A DNA stretch of 64,000 nt from Tigriopus japonicus (GCA_010645155.1 CM021322.1:1284619-1348618); one strand, 5' to 3'; positions 1-13,994 are shown, counted from the first letter of the stretch. Numbers and translations are program-made. The notes: generated by a model not told the origin, from the letters alone.

Positions 1-205
1 GTTTCGATTAAATTCGCAAGAAAATGAAAAATATGACTTTAAGGCAAAAAAGATCCTAACCCTAGTCATCATTCTCATCTAATTTAAGAGAGTAGAGGTG
101 GCACCTTGTTGAGGATTTTTATGCAAGAAGGAACAACTTAAGTGTGCATTTTTTTACTTTTTCCAAAACCTTGTCGCATCTCAACAATTCACATGGGTGG
201 CTTAA

Positions 206-590
206 TATATGAGATGTCAAACTCAGGGTGGTGTGATGTTTTGCGGAGCCAAACGAAAACTAGACTCGCAACCTCAAACAACATGGTCGTAAAACGGCAG
301 GCCGCATGTTATCGCACTTAATTCAAAAGCGAGAGGATACCAAAATCAAGTCGAATTAGCATTCGTCGAGTATATACTATCCCTATCTGCTGCGTTTCAA
401 ACACAGGAGTTGTCACAAGTATAAACTCGAGGCCGGTTTATCTGATTTGATTTTGGTGTGCTCTCGCTTTTGAATTAGGTGCGACAACATGCGGCCTGCC
501 GTTGTACGACCGTGTTGTTTGAGGTTGCGAGTCCAGTTTTCGTTTGGCTCCGCAAAACATCACACCACCCTGAGTTTGACATCTCATATT
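206..590. repeat. Long inverted repeat (hairpin), about 147-bp arms
   Basis: The left arm at about 206-352 is repeated in reverse complement at about 443-590 with only scattered mismatches, around a spacer of about 90 bp. The arms share the core GAGATGTCAAACTCAGGGTG. No reading frame in it looks real. It resembles a fold-back transposon, or a small DNA transposon with long terminal inverted repeats. No target-site duplication could be assigned with confidence. Confidence 0.8.
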
Positions 591-1437
591 GGGGATTCTG
601 GGGTCAAAATGCCTAGGGATACATCAGAGTCGAGACTAACCTTCCAAAAAAAAACTAACAAAAAATATCGAGCCAAATTCGCAGTCTTTGTTGTGACAAT
701 CAATCGAAACGAACTTTTCCCCCACAAAGCAGACTTAAACTATGAAATACCCATGCCTAGTTTTGATCCATCCCTAAACAATTGGGCTCCAAAATCCCCA
801 GCTGAATTCGTCGGACAACACTCACACTCATCCGACTCGTCCATTCTCACAAGTCGCCTTCCCATGCCAAACATGCCTTTTCCTTATTCAAGGATCCATG
901 CCTTATTTTATCCACTAGAGAAAATATTTTGCACAAGCTCTCTTGAAACTTTCGTTTTATTTTCATTGGATGGCTCAATTTTAAGGCCAAGGGTTAGTGG
1001 CTCACTTGATATAAATACACTAAAAAATGCTTTTTGAAACGACCTTTTTGATTTGGGTTGTACATTTAGGAAGCACAGAGGTGTTCAGGTGTGAAATACT
1101 TTTTATTTTAGAGGACAATTTTCACCGATAACCAGGGTTGATCAGGGGATTATCCCATCCAAAAAATGTCCTATTTATCCCACGGGAGATAAACGGGCCT
1201 TTCCTCCAATGAATGAAGGGGATAACCAGGGGTTACTTACTCTTTATAGCCTTTTTTTCATTATTTCTTTAACCAAACTCGTTTCTTTGTGTCATGTTCT
1301 TACATCCATAGTGTATGAGCTTTTCTGATCCAAATAATCTTCAATTAGAAAGATTTCTTCAATTGCATCATGCCCCAGTACATGCAGTTATGAACAGTTG
1401 CCAATAAATGAAAGAACCTGAATTTATGCCTTGATTA
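591..1437. other. Intergenic, nothing recognised
   Basis: This AT-rich sequence has no protein of recognisable family on either strand. The open frame running out of the hairpin arm to about 1037 has no family motif and I treat it as chance. Confidence 0.5.
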
Positions 1438-1612
1438 CGAGGGATATCCAGACTGGAGGTAGACTGGGCTTGTAACTCGTTTAAATGCACGATTTTTGGA
1501 TTTATGAAAAAATCGAATTAAAGATTTATCTCTTGTGAGCAGATGTTGTTTTACAAATTTTTTTCTTAGGCAAATTTGCTTGAAGCTATGATTTAATCTT
1601 TCAAAGACAAAT
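1438..1612 (+). mobile_element. Partial copy of a TA-flanked fold-back MITE
   Basis: From the TA at 1436-1437 onward the sequence matches the left end of the complete element at 49424-50008. The shared end reads CGAGGGATATCCAGACTGGA and is followed by the same GGTAGACTGGGC block. The match fades near 1612 and no opposite terminus is seen, so this is a single-ended relic. Confidence 0.7.
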
Positions 1613-2702
1613 TTAGAGACGCAACAGTATGTCAGACTGAAATTTACAGTAATTTGGCAAGTTAGTGAAATCAATATAATGTTATTCAAAGTTATTTTAT
1701 TGTCAAGTACTTCAACTCCTTCAATGTGGACATAGTCAATCGATGTTGTTTAACGAAAAACAACGATGCTCAGGAGAACAGATTGCAACAGTGTCGTCTA
1801 GGTCAACTCCAAAAGTGGCCTACAAACGATAAGGGTACTACTCCCCCATACTGCCCCAACATGTCGGATCTATCCACATCTGTGGTAGGAAGTCGCACAC
1901 TGATCTTTAAAAAATCGTAAGCTTTGCTCTTGCATTCATTAATGTTTTGTGCATCAAATAATTGATAACCTACCCTTTCCCACCAAACTCCATGCTTCAT
2001 GGTTCCTCCCATCTACGTTCCGTTCTGATTTCAGTTTCATTGGCTTAACCGAAAGTGAAATTGCGGTCTTAACACAAATATGCCCTTTCATATCATCACT
2101 AAAAGCAATGAAACAAACAAGCAAGCACTGAAGTACCATTAAATTGAAAAAGCTACAAATTTTTCTTCTTGCCCAATTACTTAAAGGATAAACCTTCGAC
2201 CCTGGCACCCACAATTTAAAAAAAATCTTACCTTAATCGCCTTAAACCCTGGTTTCCATCATTTCCAAAACATATTTGAATCGCCCATGGCAACATGTTC
2301 GGAGCAAAGATGTGTGGCCCATTTTGTCCAGCGGCAATTCAAAGGACAGCGAGTTCACGTAAAAAAGAAAAGGTCGTAGGAAACAGGAGGAACAAGACAA
2401 ACTAAGGTCGAATAAAGAAGCGAGCACTCCAGAATGATCTTCAGTCATGTTGAAACGTTCGACTACGTTCGACACACAGTCAAAATAATTTATGCTTATC
2501 AAAGGAGAATTATTTTGTTTTGTATTTTTGCAAAACGTGCAAAGAATATCGCCTTCAAGTTCAAACAGAGAAATTGAAAGCGTCCTCTCTTTCAAACATG
2601 CCGTCCAATGTATGTTTAAATTTGTATTTCAACAAGGGCCTCTTACCGTACCTACTGTAGGTGCGACGATTTGACTGCTTCATTTGACTTTCGATGCATT
2701 TC
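1613..2702. other. Intergenic, nothing recognised
   Basis: Short open frames occur on both strands here, but none shows a domain, a signal peptide or a neighbour that would support it. Confidence 0.45.
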
Positions 2703-3293
2703 TTCTATTCCCGCTCTACTCTCTCATAAAATATCTAGTCAGCAACCTCACTTGACCATACAACATGGCACAGCCAGTATCCCGCCATGGCGGTGGAAAA
2801 ACCTCGCCCCTCTCCCTCCCCCTTGGTCGGGAGACGCAGGTCCGTGGTGCAGCGGGATGGCCGTGGATGCAGCCTGCGTCATGGTGGTGCAACGGAAGGC
2901 CAGTGGTTGCAGCAATCCGCCCGTGGGTGCAGCGGAAGGTCCGTCGAGAGGCCCGGCCAAGACATGGAATGGCCGACGACCAACCCCGACAAGGAGGACG
3001 ACTTCATGGCCAACTATGGTTTATGGGATGGAGATGTGGTTTCCTTTATGTCAATATTAATCATTCTAGTTTAAATCTGTGATATGTATGTTAACACTTC
3101 TGTGATATATCAAGTTAATTTATGCATGTTTTTAACTTTAAGCCCCTCCCCCGGGAAGGGGGAGATGTAGTATTCCCGCTCTACTCTCTCATGGTTGCTC
3201 GTGCTCTCGCTAGTCATATATATTCTTGCATACATAAACCTTGCCCTTTCTGAATAAAATATCTAGTCGGTAACCTCACTCGACCATACTACT
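2703..3293 (+). mobile_element. Deleted, non-autonomous short-LTR (Copia-like) retroelement
   Basis: A 3' LTR of about 128 bp (3166-3293) begins TGTAGTATTCCCGCTC and ends near ACCATACTAC, giving imperfect inverted termini. A purine-rich tract with a GGGGGAGA core lies directly before it, as expected for a polypurine tract. A shorter 5' LTR at about 2703-2763 has the same start and end blocks but lacks about 60 bp of the middle. The internal part of about 400 bp is GC-rich, with degenerate GTGCAGC-like repeats and no polymerase. LTRs this short are known in GalEa-type Copia elements of crustaceans; that assignment is a guess. Confidence 0.6.
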
Positions 3294-3954
3294 ATCAACT
3301 AGAGATACATTAGACACGAAACTTTGTGTCTTCGCTTTTTTGCTTCGGTTTCCGTTATCACAAACATATTTATGCGACGTATTAATAAAATAAATGACTT
3401 GGACAATAATTCAAAAATTAATAAATTTTAAATTCACATCTCAAGTGTTATTGAGAAACTGGGGTTCATTAAATGTTATTACAATGGACCTTGAACTAAT
3501 AGTTTGCTTTTTTAGTTCTCACAGTTGTCAAAATATGATGCTTAGTTTATCAACTATCAACTCGAAATACATGACGTTAGAACTAAATGCATCAAGAAAC
3601 AAACATCGGTTTATTTTGGTGCAAATAAATGTACATTCTCAAAGTTACAGATCTCGTAACTTAGTCAGTATTCCCTTTCAAATTTGAATCGCAACATAGC
3701 ATTTACAGTGCTGTCGAACGTCAAATATCACGAATTAATTGGTTTAACGCCATCTTTTGACAATTCTGAGAAATTAAAATAGCAGGCATCGGTACAAGGT
3801 CCATTTGTTACCAATCTCTTTTTTCCCATCTCAAAATTAGTCCAAACATTTGAAGATTGATGTGATTTTATTTGCTTTAATTTCGAATAAGCACTCCAAA
3901 AAGTCAGTAAATCTAAAAAGTGAATAGTAAAGATCGATCCTTCGAGGATCCTGT
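3294..3954. other. Intergenic, nothing recognised
   Basis: This is AT-rich DNA between the short-LTR element and the SINE. No coding or RNA feature could be supported. Confidence 0.45.
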
Positions 3955-4270
3955 TTAAGGAAGCCAGAGTGGCCACGCGTACTAGCGCGTACTTAAAAGT
4001 GCCGAGTGTAAGTGCTTCCCCAGACGGCGTAGGTTCGAATCCTGTTGGGGGTCGGATTGAAGCTGTCGGGAGAAATCCTCTTAAGGAAGCCAGAGTGGCC
4101 ACGCGTACTAGCGTGTTCTTAAAAGTGCCGAATGTAAGTGCTTCCCCAGACGGCGTAGGTTCGAATCCTGTTGGGGGTCGGATTGAAACTGTGGGGAGAA
4201 ATCCTTGTTTACAGGGAACCGCATTCCTTGTAGCGGTAGTAGAAAATCCGCTAAAGTAAAAAAGTAAAAG
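3955..4270 (+). mobile_element. Dimeric tRNA-derived SINE with a LINE-type 3' tail
   Basis: Two tandem units (about 3955-4079 and 4081-4204) are nearly identical. Each has an A-box-like segment near AGTGGCCACGCG and a B box GGTTCGAATCC, as in a pol III promoter taken from a tRNA. They are followed by a 3' tail (about 4205-4250) containing CATTCCTTGTAGCGGTA and then an A-rich run. The same tail ends the LINE fragment at 15.5 kb, in its own 3' orientation. This is the arrangement expected of a SINE mobilised by a partner LINE. Confidence 0.75.
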
Positions 4271-4872
4271 AATAGATAAATAACCTGAGAAAAAGGGCTA
4301 AGTAGGATAAGTAGTTTTAACAGTTCACATTTAAACAAGGTACTAAGTAGTAGTGTTTATTGTTTCTGCGAACGATTTCAAAATAAGTTATGGATTTGCT
4401 CGTAAAATAAATTATCATAAAACCTTAAGAATTCCAAGTACTCTGCTGTGGGCCAAGATAAAAGTCCAGTGCACCTCAGTTCAGTCGTTCATTCAAAAGA
4501 AGTAAATACAAAACCTTTTAATCGTCCCACGATTGGTTGGAGCTCCTTTGGTACATTTTCAGACTGAGGGAAATAAAGAAGCTGAAAAACTACGCAAAAA
4601 ACGGTGTCAATAAAGAACCATTTTAAACGAAGTAAAATAGAATTATTATTGCCGAAAACTTATTCATATATGTATTTCAATGGTACTTAAACGAACTTTA
4701 ATTTGGTCTGCGACCTACAACATGTGAATTTGAAAGCTGTGTTCTTCTGTAACCCTTTCAAGAGTCTGTGAGTGTGCCCAAGGTTGTGCAATTCATAATC
4801 TGCATTTTTCATTCTACAACTGCAGCGCAGACTGATATTGCGGCAGGTACATTTCGGAACGAGTCGATCAAT
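4271..4872. other. Downstream flank of the aminotransferase gene
   Basis: Non-coding DNA 3' of the minus-strand aminotransferase stop codon; part of it is presumably that gene's 3' UTR. Minus-strand AATAAA is seen near 4352, but no polyadenylation site can be fixed. Confidence 0.4.
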
Positions 4873-7416
<2,544 letters not shown>

Positions 7417-7910
7417 TCTTCTCGTGATTCGAGGATAACGGAACAAGAGGAGGAGGAGGAGGAGGTACGACAACAACACGGGGATGCCCAAGAGAAAAGC
7501 TGAGAACACGCCACTCAAGAGAAGAACACACCGAAAGAAAGAAAGAAAGGAAGGACCTCTAACTTTCTCCGTCGACGTCGTTTCTCAACTTGCTGGCTCC
7601 AATCTCAAAGCCGCTGGCTGTGTCCGTCAACAAGCTTGAGAGTGGAGATCCCGCGGAGAGGAATACACTGGCAATGTCGGCACACACGGACCAACCACGA
7701 AACCTAGTCTGTGACGAAGATGTTCCGTTTTATCTTTCTTTCCTCAGTCCAGTGACAAAAACAAAGATCAGCGATGCCAATCCAAATTACCTCAGGTCAA
7801 ATGCCAAACGATCTAGGCGACGAAAAAATAAACTCAATGAGCCAGTGAATACGTGTTCTCATTCTCATCCTTTTAAAATTGCAACTACAACTATGTAATG
7901 AATTTTACTT
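7417..7910. other. Upstream flank of the aminotransferase gene
   Basis: The first part (to about 7560) is relatively GC-rich and holds a short GAGGAG triplet run near 7450-7470. It is the likely promoter and 5' UTR of the minus-strand aminotransferase. No TATA box or initiator could be assigned. The plus-strand open frame at 7590-7898 has no recognisable motif. Confidence 0.4.
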
Positions 7911-8235
7911 TTGAGCCAAGTAATTGTTATTGAATTAACTACATTTTTGGCCATGCAATTGACGAATTTTCAATTTTCAATTATAAATGACCAATTACTT
8001 ACCAACTTTTCAGTTTTTATTGCAAAACAATTATTTTTGTCATCAATTTGATGTCAGACGTGTTGCCAATAGCAAATAGCTCATGTTGAAATACACAGTC
8101 AAGCCAGAATATGTTATTACTTTTAAACCAAAAGCGCTTTTTTCCATGATTTTTGTGTTGTGTGCCTTTTACAATCAGTAGGCAGACCAGTGCTGCACAT
8201 ATAAAGGTTTGAAAAATCGTCATGCTTGATATACA
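7911..8235 (+). repeat. Dispersed repeat, copy 1 (inverted copy at 28.1-28.4 kb)
   Basis: About 330 bp that matches the reverse complement of 28060-28420. Shared blocks include CTTTTGAGCCAAGTAATTGT, GGCCATGCAATTGACGAATT, CAATTTGATGTCA and GAAAAATCGTCATGCTTGAT. Similarity is clear but diverged by indels. No reading frame is shared. The class is unknown; the ends are rich in TAATTACATTTTTGGCC-like words that also recur near 17.3, 17.6 and 26.8 kb. Confidence 0.7.
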
Positions 8236-8599
8236 TATGAAGTGTGTTTACCGAAAAAGAAAAACATGCCTTGCAATTGATGGCATTATAATTAAAAGGC
8301 TTCAAAAACTTTTAGTTTTGGCAAAATATTCTTTTATTTGGACCTTTCAGGCATTGTTAGTTGCCTGTTGATGCATCCCTAGTAGGGCCCGGAAAAATAT
8401 TGCAAAAAAGTGACAAATCATCCTATGTATTTTTTGTTCAAAAGTTTCTTCAAAAGCATTAGAAAAAAGACGGATATTGAAGAAATATTTTGACCACGGC
8501 ATTATTTGGTATTTGTTTGTTTGTATCGCAGCTATGGCAGTTGAAATCTGATAGAGACTGTCCACACTGGGGGGATATTGCTGCCAACTTTACAAGCAT
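8236..8599. other. Intergenic, nothing recognised
   Basis: AT-rich sequence without a supportable coding or RNA feature. Confidence 0.4.
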
Positions 8600-8778
8600 T
8601 AATTTGTACTTCACCCTCGGGAATGACTCCAGGTTCGTCCATTTAAGCCGTCAAAGGTCCTGACTACTGCATGTAAATTAATACCACAGGCCACTAGAAC
8701 TTGGCAAGCCTGGGATTCGAACCAGGGATATTGCCGGTAGTTGGAAAATGCTCAACCCCTATGGCATGACTGCTTGCC
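8600..8778 (-). mobile_element. tRNA-derived SINE, or tRNA pseudogene with attached tail
   Basis: Read on the minus strand, 8778-8703 is exactly 76 nt. It begins GGCAAGC and ends GCTTGCC, a perfect 7-bp acceptor stem, and it holds the B box GGTTCGAATCC. A D-stem can be drawn, but no convincing anticodon stem is left. It continues for about 100 bp into unrelated sequence, as in a SINE body. A functional tRNA is unlikely. Confidence 0.6.
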
Positions 8779-9078
8779 TTTGGTATTTTTGACTGTGTGC
8801 ACCAAATTTCCAAATATGTTTTATGGTGAATTTGATGCATTTGGCCGTTTTTTGGAGGCATACTTGACATCTAATTTAGTTAACAATACAATTTTCAATT
8901 TGCCTCAAAAGATGGTGTAGTTTTTCCGTTACGGAAAGTGGAACCCCCTGGTATAAGCAGTACTTTCTTTTGGTTCTGGATTCTTACCCTTCCCTGGGAG
9001 AATGTAGCATTTTCTACCGGGAAAATATTAGTGACAACAAGCTTTACGGGGCCCATGTGGGAACAGGGGGTTTTGGGT

Positions 9079-9303
9079 GGGGAGAAGTAAGCGGGAGAAG
9101 TAAGTGGGAGAAGTAAGTGGGAGAAGTAAGTGGGAGAAGTAAGTGGGAGAAGAAAGTGGAAGAAGTAAGTGGGAGAAGAAAGTGGGAGAAGAAAGTGGGA
9201 GAAGTAAGTGGGAGAAGTAAGTGGGAGAAGTAAGTAGTAGAAGTAAGTGGGAGAAGTAAGTGCGAGAAGTAAGTGCGAGAAGGAAGCGGGAGAAGTGAGC
9301 ATG
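9079..9303. repeat. 13-bp minisatellite, about 17 copies
   Basis: The unit GGGAGAAGTAAGT is repeated head to tail with few variants (some with GAAGAAAGT or GCGAGAAG). Because 13 is not a multiple of 3, the frame cycles every three units. Stop-free translations therefore show a 13-residue peptide repeat; this is an artefact of the repeat and not a gene. Confidence 0.92.
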
Positions 9304-11181
9304 ATAAGTAGGGACAGGAACTTGAAACGAAAAAAAACTATTCGTCTTCTGAGCCTTTATTCGTCGCGAATTTTTTTTCGTCTAATTTGCATATTATTCG
9401 TCTTTTTCAAGCTCTTTACGCGTTGTTTTAATTTCCACGCAAAAAATAACTTCGAAGAAAGTTCAACGTCAAAGCTTCAGGCAAGGAAATAAATTGATTG
9501 ATTGTCAATTCCGGTTTTGCACCAACAAAAACAATCCACACTTAAAAATCAACTTGGACTCGTAGCATTGCCCGCCAGACACAGAAAAGAAAGATTACTG
9601 TTGGGTTTAAAAAGCTTTCTGGCCATGAGATCAATTGATGTATCTGTAATTCTCACTTTATGTATAACTCTACTGTATACTCTCCTTAAAGGAGGCATTT
9701 TCTAACTTTTGTTTTTACTTGACATATGTACCACTGAATAATTCTTGCCCATTAGGTTATTCCTGTTTTAAATTTTCTAGATTTTGCCGTTTTTGCACAA
9801 GTAGACAATTTTTTCCGTCAATAAGGAGATACATTTTGTCTGTTCAGTAAAAGCAGTTTAAACGTCTTTTTCGGTCTGTACAGGCCATCAATTTGTCTCC
9901 TTTTTTATCATAGTTATGAGTAGGGCTAGGGAAATTTTTTTTATATATAAAAATATTTTTTACATTTTTTGCCAATTTTACGTGAATATAATATTTTAAT
10001 TTTATTTGACATTTTTTTGGAAAATTTCAACATTTTCTTAACATTTTTTGTACTTTTTGCTCAAAAATGTCATCCCAAAACCGGTTCTGAGGGACCAATT
10101 AATCAAAGGAAGGCTTGATTGAAATTTCCCGCCAAAATTTCCCGCTAAAATTGTCATTGTTCAGCTTCACATTTTACGATGCCAATCAATTAAAATCTTT
10201 GGAGAGGGGAAAAAGTGCCCTTAAAGTTTCTTTTTGTTATTGTGAAAAAGTTCACATCAGAAACTTTGTGACCCTTGTTTCCGTGATTATTTTACGTGGG
10301 CTAAATAGCTATGTGTAGAGTAAATTATGTTTTAAGTTGGCACTGTTGCCATTATTTACTCAGACTTTAATATCTATTGCCTTTCAAAGGGTCTGATAAA
10401 TGAGCTATCTGACTTATAACATAAACTGTTTTGACGTCTAGCTTATAAAAACACCCCGCTATGTGAAGTGCAACCTCCCGTTTTTTAAGCTAGAGTTTTG
10501 ACGGCATTATTTCCTTCAGATGTCTGGTCACACTGTCTTAAGTAGTCTTCTCAAGTCCTCCACGCATCTAGTCCCATTTCTCACACATTTCGTTGACTTT
10601 TTGCCCTAATTTTTAACATTTTTTTGCTCTTTTTGCTCTAAATTTCAACATTTTTTGCCCTTTTTGCCCTATATTTCAACATTTTTTGCCCTTTCTCCTG
10701 ACATTTTGATGACATTTTTTGGATGTTTTTCCAACATTTTTTCCCGGGCTCTATTTATGAGTAAGTAGTTTCATTCGCCTTTTGGGCAAATTGATTCGAT
10801 TTTTTACGTCTTTATAGTGAGTTTTTCTTCGTTTTTTCGAACTTTTATTCGTTTTCTTTTGTTTAATTGGGCAATCTTTTTTGTCTTTTTTCGTCTAATA
10901 AGGCAATCATATTTGTCTTTTTTGGTCTAATTTGATAGTTTTATTCGTCTAAACTTCCTGTCCTTAGTGGTATGAGTGGAAAAAGTAGAATGAGGCTAGT
11001 CGTTTAACGATCCCTCTTCAGGGATAATGGCAATATTTAGATTTTTTGGGGGGAAAATAAAGCTGATTGAATTGTCGATTTAAAATTCATTTAAGGTTGA
11101 CGTGAAAAGCTACTCCATTACTTTCATTGAGTCAAGTTTTTGGCCGCAATACGATGCAAATCTTCTACTGTTTAAAGTATT
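9304..11181. other. AT-rich low-complexity DNA
   Basis: Long T-rich stretches contain imperfect reiterations such as AACATTTTTTGCCCTTTTT (10610-10690) and TTCGTCTAAT-like words at 9355-9425 and 10790-10950. No gene is visible. It could be the remains of old repeats. Confidence 0.5.
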
Positions 11182-11950
11182 CTACATTGTGTGACAAAAT
11201 TTGCAAAATTCTAAAGAAAACAGAGAACAAACATTGCTAAAATATTTATCTTTACACTTAATTCTACTCTTCAAAATGTTCCCAAGAACAATCCTGCAAG
11301 GCTAATCAAATTGAAAAGAGGACAGACACGGTCAGAGTTGTGTTTGAAGTCCCTGTAAAGCAGCCTTCTAATCTCAATAAAATGTCCACGATTGATGGAA
11401 GCTTTACCTACCTCTTCTTTTTTGCGTCCACTTGTGCGTTCGAATGTAGTGTACATTGAATAACATTTCTTTTAAAAATATTTCTCTCGTTTTGTTCCTA
11501 CTTGCAATTCCCAATGCAACTTACAGAGGACAACGGCAAAGGCCAATTCACTGGTCTCTCCACTTAATTCACGAATCAAACACACACATGCACAAGTCCA
11601 ATATTTTGTCCTTGTTTATCAACTAGTTGAGGCAAGCCAGGATTGCCATCTCTACCGTGCAACCCTTGAACAGCAAATAGGCCTGTAGTGTAAAAATATT
11701 TGGACGATCAGTTGTGGAAATCCTTTCACTTGAATGCGTAACAGAGAAAGAGATCAGCTTGTGGAGAGGAAACTCAATGAAACTTTGACTGTTTCCATGT
11801 ATTTGTCCCAAATTCCTCTCCCTTTAATGTTCATGTCTGTGATAAGCCAGTAGTTCTTGGAAGGAGGTGCTCCTCTTCTCTCCTCTTGCTTCTTCAGTTT
11901 CAATCAAGTAGAGCTAGGTCAGTTGCAAGCTCTGGACGAGCTTCTTGAGG
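11182..11950. repeat. Direct repeat pair, copy 1
   Basis: Matches 13995-14602 in the same orientation. Shared words include ATTTCTCTYGTTTTGTTCC, GATCTCTCCACTTAATTC (with one difference) and GCTCTGGACGAGCTTCTTGA. Copy 1 has about 165 bp near its left end that copy 2 lacks. About 2 kb separates the copies. No TG...CA ends or flanking duplications were seen, so LTR status is not supported. Confidence 0.75.
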
Positions 11951-11954
11951 TCAA

Positions 11955-12000
11955 AAGATTAAACAATGAATGAGCCCGATTAAGAAGAGAGGAGACATGG
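11955..12000 (-). mobile_element. Short LINE fragment
   Basis: About 45 bp beginning TTAAACAATGAATGAGCCC resembles 15755-15795 inside the LINE fragment at 15.5-16.9 kb (there AACAATGAAGGAGCCCAATA). It lies in the same orientation and is too short to code. Confidence 0.5.
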
Positions 12001-13772
12001 TGTTCTGAATGGCTTTTTACGTTTGGATCGAAATACCCCAAGACATCATGGCATTTTGGAGTCACAATTCAATGAGGAACAACTTTACTTTTATTGTATT
12101 ACATAAATGTAGGTCCAGGGATAAAGTTAAATACCTAAAACATTATTACTTTACTAATTACATTATTAACATATAACTTTTATTGAAAACATTTAAAAAA
12201 AGGTGGGATTCTGCCTTAATTTCAATTCATTTCTCTTAATGCTATGTTGCTATTGAAACATTACTCCTCGCAACAATAGGTCAGATGTTTTGTGTATTCC
12301 AAGGTGTGCTAGCAGAGTTGACTTTGAGGCAACTTCAAGGCAGTTTCAGCCGTTTTGTTGATAGCATAAGCTTTCTAGAATCAGAAGTACACCAAGCAAC
12401 TCATGAAAAAGCGAAGTGTACCACTGGTGCCAAGGTGCAACAAGTAGATACGTCAACAATGTTCCAACGCTAGTCATATGTTTAGCATGCACAAACATGT
12501 GCTAGTTCCATTGACTTCAAGTAAACTTCTAGCAAGCTGGGTCGCTATTTGGGCTTAGCATCAGGTTTGATTGATGAGAGGTTCTCCGAGAAGCACGCCT
12601 AGAGAGGAGCATTCCAACGTTGTGGAAGCACTCCCATTTGAATACTTCAAGGCTGATCAATCGAACTGCAAGCGAACTTCCTTCCAGTGTTTCCTTAAAT
12701 TAGCTGCCAAAATTTGCATGCTCCTGTGAGATCAATCAATGTTTTGAGTTGAATGGAGTAATATGAAGTAAAGAAGGAGAAATGTGGAATAGCTGAACCA
12801 GCGGGCAATTAGTGTTTCGAGAGGATGAATTTACGATCATAGATGTAGAGGCAATTCTAGGTTGGAATGGGAAACTTACTTTTCAAAATGGCAGCTGTCT
12901 CAACAAAACCAGCCAATTGAACTACGAAGTGTCCTAACAAGTACACTTTCTAGAGTTGCCATCAAAACATATGCTCACACCACTTACTTGAACTGGACGA
13001 TTCATATTGCATTTGGCACGATTTGTCAAAATTGCACCCAACAAACTATCAGAGTGCCACAAGTTCAAATTGAATTACTATATGAAATCACTGAATGCGA
13101 TTTGGTTGGGTTGCAGAAATCTTCTAAGGAGCTGTGTTTATAGAGTTAATGAAGAGTTTACTCTCAAGTAGACTTTGTAGCATACCTTCAAGTAAACTAG
13201 CAAGCATTCCAAGACCAATACAACCAAAACATATGACCTATTATGAACTTTCCTACGCTGGTCAAAGGATTCACTGTAATGTGAGTCTGCAGTATTCTAG
13301 AATATATTTCTATTTATTATTTAAAGAAAAACGGCTAGCGCATCTCAGTTTAATCCCAATTTGCGGCTTAAAATTATACAGGTAAAGGCTCCTTTTTTTG
13401 CTTCAACCATGTACTCTTTAACCTTTCATTGCCATATTTCAAGTCAAAGCATTAAGATTTTTACCTTCTTTTCTAAATGGGAGGCAATTACTTTATGGTT
13501 TTGATCACTATTTTTCTACTTTGATCAAGTTTAAATCAAATTTTTGGCCGAAAAATTCAAAATTCAGGCCCTTGTAATGAGTCATCTTTCTGCTGTCTTT
13601 TGGTATTGTTTGTTAAAGAGTCAGCACATCAATGATAAAGGATGTTCCATGAAGGAATATTCCCACTACTTGCTACTTTTTGGTTGCCAATAGCATATAT
13701 TGGTTTGGTGGTTGTTTGCATTGAACGGGCAGATCAATGCTAACTTTTTACACCAAAGAGTTGAGTTTGGAG
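12001..13772. other. Intergenic, nothing firmly recognised
   Basis: This is the spacer between the two direct-repeat copies. Several 60-95 codon open frames exist on the plus strand (such as 12862-13143), but they share no motif with known families. A block starting TAGGTCCAGGGATAAAGTTA near 12110 loosely matches one near 56885. Confidence 0.4.
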
Positions 13773-13856
13773 GGTAACAGTCAACCAGGATCGAACCCCA
13801 TCCATCTGAACAACAAACCGACGTAGTTCACGCTACACTATGCCTCACCTACCCTG
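13773..13856 (-). mobile_element. tRNA-derived SINE head
   Basis: On the minus strand an A-box-like TGAGGCATAGTGTAGCG is followed about 45 nt later by the B box GGTTCGATCCTGG. This is pol III promoter spacing. The acceptor stem does not pair, so a decayed SINE is more likely than a tRNA gene. Confidence 0.5.
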
Positions 13857-13994
13857 TCTTTTGGTCATATTGGCTTTTTATTCATGTTTACTTCATTTAT
13901 TATGAGTTTTGTATGTAGGGCGTATTTGCATCTTCAGGAACCAAATTAGCTAAAATGTAAAATGCTATGCATATTTTCATTGTTTGAAATAATC

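Noticed and set aside
489..1037. 182-codon plus-strand open frame
   Set aside because: It begins inside a hairpin arm and shows no motif, signal peptide or coding-like composition.
7417..7531. Earlier start for the aminotransferase at 7518 or 7531
   Set aside because: Those positions are TTG and GTG, not ATG; the first ATG in the coding frame is at 7416.
8703..8778. Functional tRNA gene
   Set aside because: The acceptor stem is perfect and the length is right, but no proper anticodon stem forms and SINE-like sequence continues beyond.
8895..9302. 135-codon minus-strand frame with a 13-residue repeat
   Set aside because: It is the frame-cycled translation of the 13-bp minisatellite.
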